NCBI GenBank assembly: GCA_011526105.1
Contig: WYAZ01000137.1
Coordinates: 1 to 64,000 of the forward strand
Reading direction: 5' to 3'
From: Deltaproteobacteria bacterium
GTDB lineage: Bacteria > Myxococcota > Kuafuiibacteriia > Kuafuiibacteriales > Kuafuiibacteriaceae
DNA: 64,000 bases
This document shows positions 1 to 8,974 of the stretch, piece by piece; within the stretch, counting starts at the first letter, position 1; each line of letters begins with the position of its first letter. Below the pieces are notes generated by a model. It was not told where the DNA came from and did no database searches. It saw nothing but the letters and a program-made list of their open reading frames with translations. A program made the translations under genes and the position numbers.

Positions 1-325
1 CGTTTGGAAGTCCGAGCAAGCGATAGGCCGCGAAAGCCGGACCGCGGAGCACCGCTTCGACGTGCGTGCCCTGGGCGAGCCGCGCGAGCTCCGCCCCACC
101 CACCTCGGCTGCGGCAGTGAGGGTGACGGAGAGCGAGCCAGGGACGTTGCGCGGAACGAAGAGTTCCTCGGGCGACACGCGCAGCCGAGCGCCGACCACG
201 CGGTGCTCGAGTCTCGCCATGAGTTGTGCGCGGCTGGCCGAGGAAGGGATGAGTGCCAGCGCAAGAACGATCCCGGTCCACGCCCAACTCGCACGCAAGA
301 CAGCCCGTCGGTTCTTCCAGACCAT
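1..325 (-). CDS. Secreted protein of unknown function (3' part beyond window)
   Basis: An open frame starts at an ATG whose first base is 325 and runs off the left edge, giving 108 complete codons. The start is supported by a GGAGGG Shine-Dalgarno 6 nt upstream. Residues 1-35 look like a Sec signal peptide: basic WKNRR, a hydrophobic core GIVLALALIP, then a small-residue cleavage region SSASRAQ. The mature part begins with RLEHRVVGARL and is rich in beta-prone Val/Leu stretches, including SLSVTLTAAAEVGG, which suggests an exported beta-domain. I do not recognise the family. Two inverted repeats lie just upstream, so the gene may have its own operator. Confidence 0.7.
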   Translation of the reverse strand, partial: MVWKNRRAVLRASWAWTGIVLALALIPSSASRAQLMARLEHRVVGARLRVSPEELFVPRNVPGSLSVTLTAAAEVGGAELARLAQGTHVEAVLRGPAFAAYRLLGLPN

Positions 326-687
326 CTGTCCCTCCCAGTGCACCTCGATGCGATATGCATCGAGCCCCGGTGAGGTTAGCAGTAACCGGAATAGCCGGCA
401 GTCCCGTCAGTACACGAATAGCCCGTAACTGTTGTTGAAGCCGAAACCTGAGCGATCTCAGCTGAGTTGATCTGGCGGGCTCGATCTCATCTCCGATCAT
501 CTCCTCGACCAAGCCATCTTGACCTGACCCCCAAGTCTGATCCGCGGACGCCCACCCCAACCGTGGGCCCTGCCCTGCTCGGGCTCAGCGTCCGCCCGAT
601 CCCGAGGCAGCGCACCAGACTCACGCCCACCGCCATCTAACCCGAGCTCGAGAACATCGCGATGCGCGGAGCTACCGACAGGAGCGC
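326..687. other. Intergenic region without a credible gene
   Basis: 362 bases between two minus-strand genes. It holds two short inverted repeats near the left gene (listed separately) and two direct copies of GAATAGCC about 26 bp apart (near 391 and 416). Open frames crossing it have no ribosome-binding site and Arg/Ser/Pro-rich translations. I see no convincing promoter or terminator. Confidence 0.5.
344..387. promoter_or_regulatory. Tandem inverted repeats upstream of the secreted-protein gene
   Basis: CTCGATGC-gatat-GCATCGAG (344-364) is a perfect 8-bp dyad with a 5-nt centre. GGTTA-gcag-TAACC (374-387) is a second, 5-bp dyad 9 bp further on. The first lies 18 bp upstream of the start codon at 325, a position suitable for an operator or a leader hairpin. 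There is no T-tract, so a terminator is unlikely. No regulator can be named. Confidence 0.35.
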
Positions 688-3600
688 CTAGGACTGAATC
701 GAGAAGCCGAGCTTCTGCCGAGCCGCGAAGTACTCCTCGCTGACGGCATAGCTGAGCAGCTCGCAGATCTCTGGGCTCTTTCGAAGCTCCGCTGCCGCAT
801 CGGCGAGGTCCGCGAAGACCGACTTGATCTTCGCGCTGTGCTTCGCGATGGCACGAACCGCGACCTCGATGTCGTTCGTCAGCACCAGACCCGCTCGGTT
901 CGCGGTGTGAATCGAAGCCGACCGATGCTTCTGGACGTCGAAGGTCACCCTCGCCACCTGCGGCGCCAGATCCTCGAGCGCCTTCTTGGCCTTCCTGGAG
1001 ATCGCACGGGTCACTCGGGCCCCCATGTCGCGAGTGTCGACGCTGGGAGGCACGGGAACCTGAGGGTTCGCGATGCGAGCCAAGGTATAGACCAAGGACT
1101 CGAGCTCTTCGGGCGGCAATCGGAACAAGTGATGTCCACCCTTGATGCGCTCGAGCTCGCGCGCCAACAAGAAGCGAAGCTCCTTGTCCTGGATTCGGCG
1201 ACCCACCCCCGCCCCCACGATGAGCGCCGGCGGCTCCTGGTTCTCGAGGAAGAAGCCGAGATCGTACTTCTGGGTGACCCAGAGATCGAAGGCCGGCGCC
1301 CCGAGCACTTGGGCCAGCTCGTTGGCGGTCTTGCGCATGGCGAGGTCCGACTTGACGCCGTGTTTGTCCGTGCGCGGGTTCATCTCGTAGGGCGCGAGGT
1401 CGCTCGGGAAGACCTTGGACAGCTCGCCCGCCACCGTCTCGAGCAAGAGCCGCGCGGTCCCGCGCTCGTCTGGATGCGTGATGCGTCCCTCGTGCTCGTC
1501 TCGGGTCAGGACGAGGTTCGGGTCTGGGTGCGGCGGAACCTTGTCCTTGTACTCGCGGTAGAAGAGGTCTTCTTCCTTTGAGCAGTCGTTCAGGTAGACG
1601 AGGATCTCGCACACCACGAACGCCTTGTCGTACTCGCCGCGCTTCTCGAACATGCGGCGAATCTCGTGATAGCTGTCGGTTCGGAACGGATCGAGCTTGA
1701 GGATGCGCCGATGGATATCGACCGCCATCGGGAAGGTGTTGGGCGACTTGGCGTAGATGCGGGCGAGTTCTCGGAGCGCATCCGAGTGGCTGGGCTCGTG
1801 TTCGAGCGCAGACCGGAGCTCCGCGGTGGCGCGTGCATCGTCGTTGAGCTTGACCTCGAAGACCTCCGCCATCTTCAGGTGCAGCGGAACGGCCTTGCCT
1901 CGATCCTCGGCGCCTAGACCTCGAACATAAGTGGCCGAGACATCCGCCAACGCGGTCCAGTTCCCGTCCTTCTCGTACAGATCGGCGAGTCTCAGAATCG
2001 CATCCGTATTCGACGGGTCGAGCTCCAGCGCCTTCTGGTGAGCGACGATGGCGTTCTTCATGTCGTTCACGTCGCGCTGGTAGATGAGACCCAGGTCGAG
2101 CAAGGTTCGGACGCGGTCCTTGGCGTCTTTTTGGACCTCCGCCAAGCGGAGCAACACGTTGATGGCGCTCGCCCAGTCGGAGGCTTCTCGGTACACCTTC
2201 GCGAGGCGCACAAGGCTCTGGGTGTCCGTGGGCACCGCCTGGATGGCCGACTGCAAAGCCTGAACGCACTTCACCAGATCCTCGACGTGCTCCTGGTAGA
2301 TCACACCGAGCGAACGATGCGCGAGGCCAAGGGTCGAGGGGTCTCTCGAGACCTCCGTCACGCGGTTGAAGATATCGATGGCCTCGTCCCATTCGGAAGC
2401 GGCAAACAGCAACGGCCCGAGCTTGGCCAACGCGGCCTCGTTCTTGGGCTCTCGCTTCAGCACCTCCTGGTAGAGCTGAACCGCCTGCTGAGGACTCGAG
2501 AGCTGGTCTTTGGCGACATTAGCCGCCTTGAGGAGCATCGCCGCTTGCTCGGACGGTTCGGTGAGCGCCTCCGCCCGCGCCGTCCAGAGCTCGAGCAGAT
2601 CCATCCACGACTGCTGCTCGGTGAACACACGCTCGAGCCGATCGAACGCCGATACGTGCGTGGGGACGAGCTGAAGGGTCTTTCTGAACGCGTCGATGGC
2701 CTTCGCCAAATCGCCGAAGCGCTCCTGATAAACGACGCCGCTCTCGAAGAGCACCGCGAGCTTGCGGTCCTTGTCGACGACCATCTCCGCTTCGCGATGC
2801 AGCGTCTCCAGCGCGGTCTGCGCATCCCCCGTCGCTTCCGCCACCCGACGGCGACCGAGCAGCGCCGGCAGATGGTTCTTCACCAGCTCGAGGGTGCTCT
2901 TGTAGAGCTGATCGGCGAGCGCGTGGTTCTTGACGCGGTGTTCCGCGAGGTCGCCGGCTCGGAAGAGCAGATTCGCGCGATGCGCCGGTTCGGAGACCAG
3001 CAAAGCCTCGCGCTGATAGAGCGCGATGAGCCCCGCCCAGTCGCGCGTGCGACGATACGCGATCTCGAGACCACGGAGCGCAGCAGGGTGCCCGGGCACA
3101 CGCTGCAGGGCCGCGAGGTAGTTCTCGCCCCCCGACTGCGGCGGCTGCAGTTCGCTCTCGCGAATGTTCGCCATGCGGACCTGTCGCGCCACGAAGACAT
3201 CGGGCTCGGTCTCGTGCGACGCGAGCTTCTTCGAGATCTCGATCGCCTTGGGCCAGTCTTTCCTCGACGCGTAGACCCGTTCGAGCTGACGCAAGATGGT
3301 CACGTTGTCGGGGAGCAGCTGAAGCGCCGCATCCAGGTGGTCGGCCGCGAGTTCCGGCTTGGAGAGCTTGTCGCCCGCGATCTCGGCCGCACGCACCAAG
3401 ATGGCGGCGCGCTGCGCGGGGTCGACGGCGATTTCCGCCGCGCTCCGGAGCGCGTTCGACAGCTGACTCCACATGCCGCCGGAGGTGTAGATGCGCACGA
3501 GGGCCTCGACCGCCGTCTCTTGGCTGTGACCGATGCGCAGGATCTCTTGGTAGATCTCTGCCGCGCGATCGGCTCGGTCGAGCTTGTGCTCGTAGATCTC

Positions 3601-5859
3601 GGCCACCGCCATGAGCGCCTTGGCCTTCTCTTGGGGCAACTTGCTCCACTCACTCTCACGCTCGAGCACCTGAGCGAGCTTCTCGTGCTCGCCGCGCCGC
3701 ACGTATACCTGGCCGAGCGCCTTGAGCGCCGGCAGGGAGTCCGGGGACCTCTGAAGGATCTCCTCGTAGACTCTCACTGCACCCTCGTCGTCCGCGAGCT
3801 TCTCGACGTGCAGCTTCGCGATTCTAAAGAGCAGGCTTACCTTGTGCTCGGCCGACTTCACGACCTCGAGCTCGGCCTCGTACATGCTCTTGAGGTCCTC
3901 CCAACGGCTCTCCCGATGATAGAGGGTCCCCAGACTGCGCAGGGCGGGCAGGTAGCTCGGCGAGAGGGTCAGCACCTTCTCGTAGGAGGCGATGGCCGCG
4001 GCCACGTCGTGCAGGTGCTCCTCTTGCACCAGGCCCATTCGGTGGAGGATCGCGACGACCTCGTTTTGATCGGTGGTCGCGATGACCTCGCGATCGTAGG
4101 CGCGCAGCACGTCCTGCCACTTGCCGAGACGCTCGGACAGGCGCGCGAGCTGCCGGATGGCCTCGAGGTGCTCGGGTTTGATCTCGAGGATGCGCTCGTA
4201 GGCGCGGAGCGCCTGCTCGGTGTTGTCGACCTTCTCTTCTGCGATGTGACCGATTCGAGCCAAAAGAAAGACCCGCTGGTCCTGGTCGTCGGTGAGCTCG
4301 AGCTCGCGTTCGTACAGAGCGACGAGCTCTGCCCAACGCTGCCTGTTCTTGAGCAGACGCTCGAGGGACTTCAGAGCGGGCGCGTACCCGGGCTGGATGG
4401 TCAGGAGTTCATGGAGCGCCTGGATGGCGTCGTCGGCGCGATCGAGGCGCGTCTCGTAGAGCTCGGAGAGCTTGAAGAGCTTGGAGACGCGGTGGTTCGG
4501 ATCTTCCTCGACCTCGAGCTCGCGCTCGAAGAGCTTCGCGAGCTGGGGCCAACGTGAGGTGCGACCATAGTTGCGACCCAGCGCCTGCATCGCGGGCACA
4601 TACGTGGGGAGCAGTTCGACCGCCTCCTCCAGCACCGGGATGGCCTCCTCGGCGCGGTTGAGCTGCTCGTCGTAGATCGTCCCGAGCCGGTACAAGACCG
4701 GCACACGCTCCCGGGGCTCGGACACGATCTCGAGCTCCGCGCGAAGGACCTTCACGACCTCGTCGAACTTCTCGTTCTGCTCATAGAGCCACTCGATCTC
4801 TCGAAGGAGCACGAGATCGCGCGGTGCGTGCTCGAGCGCCTGGAGCAGCGACATGAGCGCCCGGTCCGGGGCACCGAGGCGCTCGTGTTGAACCTTGGCC
4901 GCCGCCATGAGGAATGCCACGGCATGATTGGGAGCATCGTTCGCGATCACCTCGGCCGAACGCACGAGCACGTCCACCAGTTCGTCCCAGCACTCACCGA
5001 TGACGTACAGGCGACGCAGCGCTCCGAGCGCCAGCACGTTGTTGGGCTCGTGAGACAGGATGGTGCGATAGTGCTCGATGGCGCTCGCCGCATCTTCGAG
5101 GCGGTCTTCGGCCACCTGCGCCGCGCCCACCAGGAGCGGGAGCAAGCGATCGAGCTCTTCGGTCTCAGTGATCTCTTGGGTGTAGAGCTCGTACAGGCTC
5201 TTGAAGTCGCGACGAGCGAGCAAGAGCTGCTCGAGCGAATGCACCGCGAGTGGCTCCCCCGGGGAGACCTCGAGGGCTTCGCGGTAGGACTTCTCGGCCT
5301 CTTGAGGGTTGTCGAGCTTGCTCTCGAGCACCCCGCCCATCTCGGCGAGGAGGGCGCCCTTCCACCGCGGGTCGCGGGCGGCCGAGATCTCGGAGCGCAG
5401 GATGTGAACCGCCCAGTTCCAGTTTCGAACCTCGGTGAAGAGACGGCGAGAGGCGTGGAGCACTCCGGGGTCGTTGCTGCTGAGGTTGAACGCCTTCTGA
5501 TAGAACGAGGCCGCGTTCTTGTGCTTGCCAAGCATCTCTTCCCAGATGCGCCCGATCTCGAGATAGAGCAGCGCCGCCTCTGGGGCGTCACCGAGCGCCT
5601 TCGCCTCGCGCTCGTACTCCTGAATCAGGCGCTGGCAGCGTTCGGTCTCCTCGGGCGACAACGCCCCATCTTCGATGGGTCCGGTGCGGAGAGCGGGGAG
5701 CTTGGGGAGCGTGGCAGGATCGATACGCGGCTTGCTGCGCGGCGCTTTCTGGCCAGAGTTCTCGGGTTCGACGATCGGGATGTCCGCCCCGCCCTCTGCG
5801 ATCCAATTCTCCTTCGGCGCCCGCTCGGAACGGGGGTCGATTCGCTCTCCTGAAGCCAT
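688..5859 (-). CDS. Giant tetratricopeptide-repeat protein (1723 aa)
   Basis: A cytoplasmic-looking protein with no signal peptide. After a roughly 60-residue charged N-terminus, residues about 75-1400 consist of tandem TPR helices in a supra-repeat of about 73 residues (two TPRs each), recognisable by recurring YERELEL, ALRAYERILEIKPEH and ALKSLERLL patterns; by eye there are about 18 units. Such superhelices are protein-interaction scaffolds. The last 320 residues are a different, globular region with an ELRFLLARELERIKGGH stretch that faintly resembles the zinc helix of M48 peptidases, but with HExxH lost. ATG at 5859 is the first start after the divergent spacer. Large TPR proteins are common in myxobacteria, but nothing here ties this one to a pathway. 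Confidence 0.9.
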   Translation of the reverse strand: MASGERIDPRSERAPKENWIAEGGADIPIVEPENSGQKAPRSKPRIDPATLPKLPALRTGPIEDGALSPEETERCQRLIQEYEREAKALGDAPEAALLYLEIGRIWEEMLGKHKNAASFYQKAFNLSSNDPGVLHASRRLFTEVRNWNWAVHILRSEISAARDPRWKGALLAEMGGVLESKLDNPQEAEKSYREALEVSPGEPLAVHSLEQLLLARRDFKSLYELYTQEITETEELDRLLPLLVGAAQVAEDRLEDAASAIEHYRTILSHEPNNVLALGALRRLYVIGECWDELVDVLVRSAEVIANDAPNHAVAFLMAAAKVQHERLGAPDRALMSLLQALEHAPRDLVLLREIEWLYEQNEKFDEVVKVLRAELEIVSEPRERVPVLYRLGTIYDEQLNRAEEAIPVLEEAVELLPTYVPAMQALGRNYGRTSRWPQLAKLFERELEVEEDPNHRVSKLFKLSELYETRLDRADDAIQALHELLTIQPGYAPALKSLERLLKNRQRWAELVALYERELELTDDQDQRVFLLARIGHIAEEKVDNTEQALRAYERILEIKPEHLEAIRQLARLSERLGKWQDVLRAYDREVIATTDQNEVVAILHRMGLVQEEHLHDVAAAIASYEKVLTLSPSYLPALRSLGTLYHRESRWEDLKSMYEAELEVVKSAEHKVSLLFRIAKLHVEKLADDEGAVRVYEEILQRSPDSLPALKALGQVYVRRGEHEKLAQVLERESEWSKLPQEKAKALMAVAEIYEHKLDRADRAAEIYQEILRIGHSQETAVEALVRIYTSGGMWSQLSNALRSAAEIAVDPAQRAAILVRAAEIAGDKLSKPELAADHLDAALQLLPDNVTILRQLERVYASRKDWPKAIEISKKLASHETEPDVFVARQVRMANIRESELQPPQSGGENYLAALQRVPGHPAALRGLEIAYRRTRDWAGLIALYQREALLVSEPAHRANLLFRAGDLAEHRVKNHALADQLYKSTLELVKNHLPALLGRRRVAEATGDAQTALETLHREAEMVVDKDRKLAVLFESGVVYQERFGDLAKAIDAFRKTLQLVPTHVSAFDRLERVFTEQQSWMDLLELWTARAEALTEPSEQAAMLLKAANVAKDQLSSPQQAVQLYQEVLKREPKNEAALAKLGPLLFAASEWDEAIDIFNRVTEVSRDPSTLGLAHRSLGVIYQEHVEDLVKCVQALQSAIQAVPTDTQSLVRLAKVYREASDWASAINVLLRLAEVQKDAKDRVRTLLDLGLIYQRDVNDMKNAIVAHQKALELDPSNTDAILRLADLYEKDGNWTALADVSATYVRGLGAEDRGKAVPLHLKMAEVFEVKLNDDARATAELRSALEHEPSHSDALRELARIYAKSPNTFPMAVDIHRRILKLDPFRTDSYHEIRRMFEKRGEYDKAFVVCEILVYLNDCSKEEDLFYREYKDKVPPHPDPNLVLTRDEHEGRITHPDERGTARLLLETVAGELSKVFPSDLAPYEMNPRTDKHGVKSDLAMRKTANELAQVLGAPAFDLWVTQKYDLGFFLENQEPPALIVGAGVGRRIQDKELRFLLARELERIKGGHHLFRLPPEELESLVYTLARIANPQVPVPPSVDTRDMGARVTRAISRKAKKALEDLAPQVARVTFDVQKHRSASIHTANRAGLVLTNDIEVAVRAIAKHSAKIKSVFADLADAAAELRKSPEICELLSYAVSEEYFAARQKLGFSIQS

Positions 5860-6131
5860 GCGGGGTGTGGTGTATCACGGGCCCGGAAGTCAGGTCGAGG
5901 CAGCGGAGCACACACCCTCCGACACCGAAACCAGGCTCCGACCCCGCCCCCTCCGCTAAGGGCCCGGGAACGGCCAAGTCGACCGATGATCGGTGTCGAG
6001 CCGCCCCGGTGGCAAGGCGCGAGGAGGGCCCGTACTCTCCGTACGAGACCGACGAGCAACGAAGCCAGCGGGGACGGATCGGCGCCGAGAGCGATCGACT
6101 TGGCCGTTCCCGGGCCCTAAGGTGCGCGCCC
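5860..6131. other. Divergent intergenic region between TPR and peptidase genes
   Basis: 272 bases separating two divergent genes, so promoters for both should lie here. Most of it is occupied by a 160-bp segment bounded by 24-bp inverted repeats (listed separately). I could not assign -35/-10 boxes with confidence. Confidence 0.5.
5959..6118. repeat. 160-bp element with perfect 24-bp terminal inverted repeats
   Basis: The left arm 5959-5982 begins AGGGCCCGGGAACGGCC and is matched exactly by the reverse complement of 6095-6118; the two arms enclose 112 bp. Directly inside the left arm is a small palindrome, CCGATGATCGG. No protein is encoded between the arms. Size and structure resemble a MITE or other non-autonomous palindromic intergenic element, though no target-site duplication is obvious. 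If transcribed it could form a long hairpin in the 5' leader of the peptidase gene, whose ATG is 13 bp after the right arm. Confidence 0.7.
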
Positions 6132-8000
6132 ATGCGCGTCGGCGTCCTTCAGAGCTCCCTCCTCGCGGCCTTCGGACTGCTGGTAATTGCATGTCCGAGC
6201 AAGAGCGAGCCACCTTCGCATCGCGATGCCGCCGCCAGCATCGCGACGACTCAGCCCAGCTCGAGGCCCTCGACCGCCCTGAGCGTGCCCGAGATGGCCA
6301 CCGCCTCCGTGAGCGCCGCGCTCGTGCGCCCTCACGTCGAGATCCTGGCCTCAGACCGGCTCGAGGGACGCGGCGCCGCCACCAAAGGCATCGGCCTCGC
6401 CGCTGCCTACATCGAGCGCGTGCTCCGAGAGCTTCGCCTTCAGCCCGTCTTCGACGGATCCCACCGGCAGGGCTTCGAGCTCGAGGTCGGAGTGATGCTC
6501 GGCCCCAAGAGTCGGCTCGAACTCGGCAAGACGCGGTTTCGCATGGGAAAAGACTTCGTGCCGCTCGCCTTCTCTGGCACCGGCACCACCTCGGGCCCGC
6601 TTGCCTTCGTGGGTTACGGGATCCGGGCCCCCGAGCTCTCCTACGACGACTTCGAGCGTGTGGATGCAAAGGGGCGCGTCCTGGTCTTCTTCGATGGCGA
6701 ACCGGGCGAGCTGAGCGAGGACAGCCCCTTCGACGGCAAGCGATCCACCCGTCACGCCTCGCTGCGCGGAAAGATCCTGCGCGCGCGTGAGGCCGGCGCC
6801 AAGGCGGCCATCGTCGTGCGCGAGAAACTCCCACGAGCCGGCAAGAGCTCGCCCGAGAGCGACGCCGGCCTCGTCACACTCGCGGTGACGCCAAAGGTGG
6901 CGCAGAAACTCCTCGGCTTCGACGTGATCGCCGCGAAGCGAGACATCGATCGCGACTTCAAACCGCGCGCCCACGCCTTCGCGGATCGCATCGTCTCGAT
7001 TGAAGCGGACGTCAGGCGCGAGCGTTTGCAGAACCAGAACCTGGCCGGTCTGCTCGTCCCCCCGGGCGCCACGAGCGACGAAGTCGTCGTCGTCGGCGCC
7101 CACTACGATCACCTCGGCTTCGGCGGGGCCAGCTCGCTGTCTGGACACGACAAGGCCGAAGTGCACAACGGCGCGGACGACAACGCCTCCGGCTGCGCCG
7201 CGGTGCTCGAGGCCGCTCGAAGCCTCGCGGCCGACCCCACCGGCCTCGAGCGCAAGATCCTCTTCGTGCTCTTCGCGGGCGAGGAGAGCGGCCTGCTCGG
7301 GAGTCAGCACTTCGTCGCGAACAGCCCGGTGCCGCTCGAGAAGATCGTGATGATGGTGAACCTGGACATGGTGGGCCATCTGAGAAAACGCACCTTCGAC
7401 ATCATGGGTGCCGACAGCGCCGAGGGGCTGAGGCACGTCATCAGCGAACTCTCAGCGCGGCGCGGGCTCACGCCGCGCTTCGGCGGGGGCGCGGTGGGGC
7501 CGAGCGATCACACCGCGTTCTATACAAAGGGGGTGCCGGTGGCGTTCCTGTTCACCGGCGCGCACGAGCACTACCACCGGCCGAGCGACGACGTGGAGAC
7601 GATCGACTACCGAGGGCTCGCCGAGATGGCCAGCCTGACCGCCGACCTCACTCGAGCGTTGGCCTCGATGACCGAGAGGCCACGGTATGTTCGCGTCGAA
7701 GAGCCCAAGTCGGCTTCGGCGGGAAGAGGCTACGGACCTTCGTTTGGCTCCATCCCCGAGTTCGGCGATCACACCGACGGCGTGCATCTTTCGGGCGTAC
7801 GCCCAGGCAGCCCGGCCGAGAAAGCCGGCGTCCGCGGCGGCGACGTCATCGTGCGATTCGATGGCCTCGGCATCACGAACCTGACCGACTTCACGGAGGT
7901 CCTGAGATCGAAGGCGCCCGGCGACGAGGTCGTGGTGGCGGTGCGTCGGGGCGAAGAGACGCTCGAGTTCAAGGCGAAGTTGGAGCGGCGCGACCCCTAG
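6132..8000 (+). CDS. M28 family metallopeptidase lipoprotein with PA and PDZ domains
   Basis: The N-terminus has a lipoprotein signal ending in the lipobox LVIAC (Cys about 21), so the enzyme is probably anchored at the outer face of a membrane. A PA-type insertion (about 150-260) precedes the M28 aminopeptidase core. Its zinc ligands are all visible: GAHYDH, NGADDNAS, FAGEESGLLG, NLDMVG and a late HEHYHRPSDD. A C-terminal PDZ domain (about 540-620) carries GVRPGSPAEKAGVRGGDVI. Expected role: cleavage of N-terminal residues from peptides outside the cytoplasm, with the PDZ domain recruiting or regulating substrate. ATG 6132 is chosen because it gives the lipobox; the frame is open further upstream. 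Its stop overlaps the convergent ABC gene stop by 4 bp (CTAG). Confidence 0.93.
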   Translation: MRVGVLQSSLLAAFGLLVIACPSKSEPPSHRDAAASIATTQPSSRPSTALSVPEMATASVSAALVRPHVEILASDRLEGRGAATKGIGLAAAYIERVLRELRLQPVFDGSHRQGFELEVGVMLGPKSRLELGKTRFRMGKDFVPLAFSGTGTTSGPLAFVGYGIRAPELSYDDFERVDAKGRVLVFFDGEPGELSEDSPFDGKRSTRHASLRGKILRAREAGAKAAIVVREKLPRAGKSSPESDAGLVTLAVTPKVAQKLLGFDVIAAKRDIDRDFKPRAHAFADRIVSIEADVRRERLQNQNLAGLLVPPGATSDEVVVVGAHYDHLGFGGASSLSGHDKAEVHNGADDNASGCAAVLEAARSLAADPTGLERKILFVLFAGEESGLLGSQHFVANSPVPLEKIVMMVNLDMVGHLRKRTFDIMGADSAEGLRHVISELSARRGLTPRFGGGAVGPSDHTAFYTKGVPVAFLFTGAHEHYHRPSDDVETIDYRGLAEMASLTADLTRALASMTERPRYVRVEEPKSASAGRGYGPSFGSIPEFGDHTDGVHLSGVRPGSPAEKAGVRGGDVIVRFDGLGITNLTDFTEVLRSKAPGDEVVVAVRRGEETLEFKAKLERRDP

Positions 8001-8974
8001 AGAGCCGAACCGCCGGCCGGCGCAGAAGACGAGGAACGGACCTCCTCCATGAAGCGAGCCTCCAGGCTCTTGCCTCGATTCACCGAACGCACCATGGCCC
8101 CGGACGCGAGCAGCTTGGCGAGCACCTCCGAGAGGATGCGGTCAGCCTCCGCGTCGTCGGTGGCGCGAAACACGAGTTCGAGCCCGAGGCCGTCGGCCGC
8201 GAAGGTCGCCCGCTCCACCCCGATGATCATCGCGGGGAGGTCGCGGGCGAACTCGATCGCGCCGCTGACCGGACGAGTGAGCTCTACGGTCGCGAGCTGA
8301 CCCTCTTGCTTCAGCGCCGACATGACGTCGCTGACCACCAGCTTGCCCTTTTGGATCATCGCGGCGTGGGTACACAGGGCCTCGAGCTCGGCGAGGTTGT
8401 GGCTCGAGATAATGACGGTGCGTTTGGCCGAGATCTCCTGGAGAAGACTTCGGAGCTCGGCCGCCGCCTTGGGGTCGAGCCCCGCGGTCGGCTCGTCGAG
8501 CAGCAACAGCTCCCGGTCTTGAAGCAAGGTCTGAGCGATGCCCACTTTGCGGCGCTCGCCGTGCGACAGCGCCTCGATCCGACGCGAGGCGAGCTTGTCG
8601 AGGCCGAGGGACGCGATCGCCTGGTCCGTGCGAACTCGGGCCTCGGCCGCCGACAACCCACCCAACTCGCCGAGGAAGCGTAGCTCGTCCCGCACCCGGG
8701 CTCGCTTCGGCAAGTCCGCGTCTTGAGGAAGCAGCACCAGATGCCCGACGCGCGGCGCGCCGAAAGACAGCGACACCCCACGAACGAGCACCTCACCGGC
8801 GTCCGGCTGGAGAAAGCCACCGATGACGCTGAACGTCGTGGTCTTGCCCGCGCCGTTGGGTCCGATGAACCCAAAAGTCGCGCCCTCGGGCACCGAGAAC
8901 GACAGGCCATCGACCGCGAGGACCGAGCCATATCGCTTCACGAGGCCACGGATCTCGAGTGCGGGGATGCTCAT
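7997..8974 (-). CDS. ABC transporter ATP-binding protein
   Basis: A 325-residue ATPase subunit of an ABC exporter, paired with the permease just upstream. Walker A GPNGAGKTT, signature LSHGERRKVGIAQ, Walker B LLLLDEPTAGLD and the H-loop SSHN are intact. The extra C-terminal 90 residues match the accessory domain common in ABC-2 type ATPases. The start ATG 8974-8972 overlaps the permease stop (ATGA), so the two genes are translationally coupled. Its stop codon overlaps that of the convergent peptidase gene. The substrate cannot be told from sequence. Confidence 0.93.
   Translation of the reverse strand: MSIPALEIRGLVKRYGSVLAVDGLSFSVPEGATFGFIGPNGAGKTTTFSVIGGFLQPDAGEVLVRGVSLSFGAPRVGHLVLLPQDADLPKRARVRDELRFLGELGGLSAAEARVRTDQAIASLGLDKLASRRIEALSHGERRKVGIAQTLLQDRELLLLDEPTAGLDPKAAAELRSLLQEISAKRTVIISSHNLAELEALCTHAAMIQKGKLVVSDVMSALKQEGQLATVELTRPVSGAIEFARDLPAMIIGVERATFAADGLGLELVFRATDDAEADRILSEVLAKLLASGAMVRSVNRGKSLEARFMEEVRSSSSAPAGGSAL

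Noticed and set aside
497-2392. 631-codon minus-strand frame inside the TPR gene
   Set aside because: Out of frame with the recognisable TPR repeats, Arg/Gly/Pro-rich and lacking homology-like motifs.
2038-4557. 839-codon open frame on the plus strand, antisense to the TPR protein gene
   Set aside because: Its translation is Leu/Arg/Glu/Asp repeats mirroring the TPR codon pattern, with no ribosome-binding site; an artefact of high GC and codon bias.
5959-6118. Insertion sequence with transposase
   Set aside because: No coding frame inside the 160 bp; at most a non-autonomous element.
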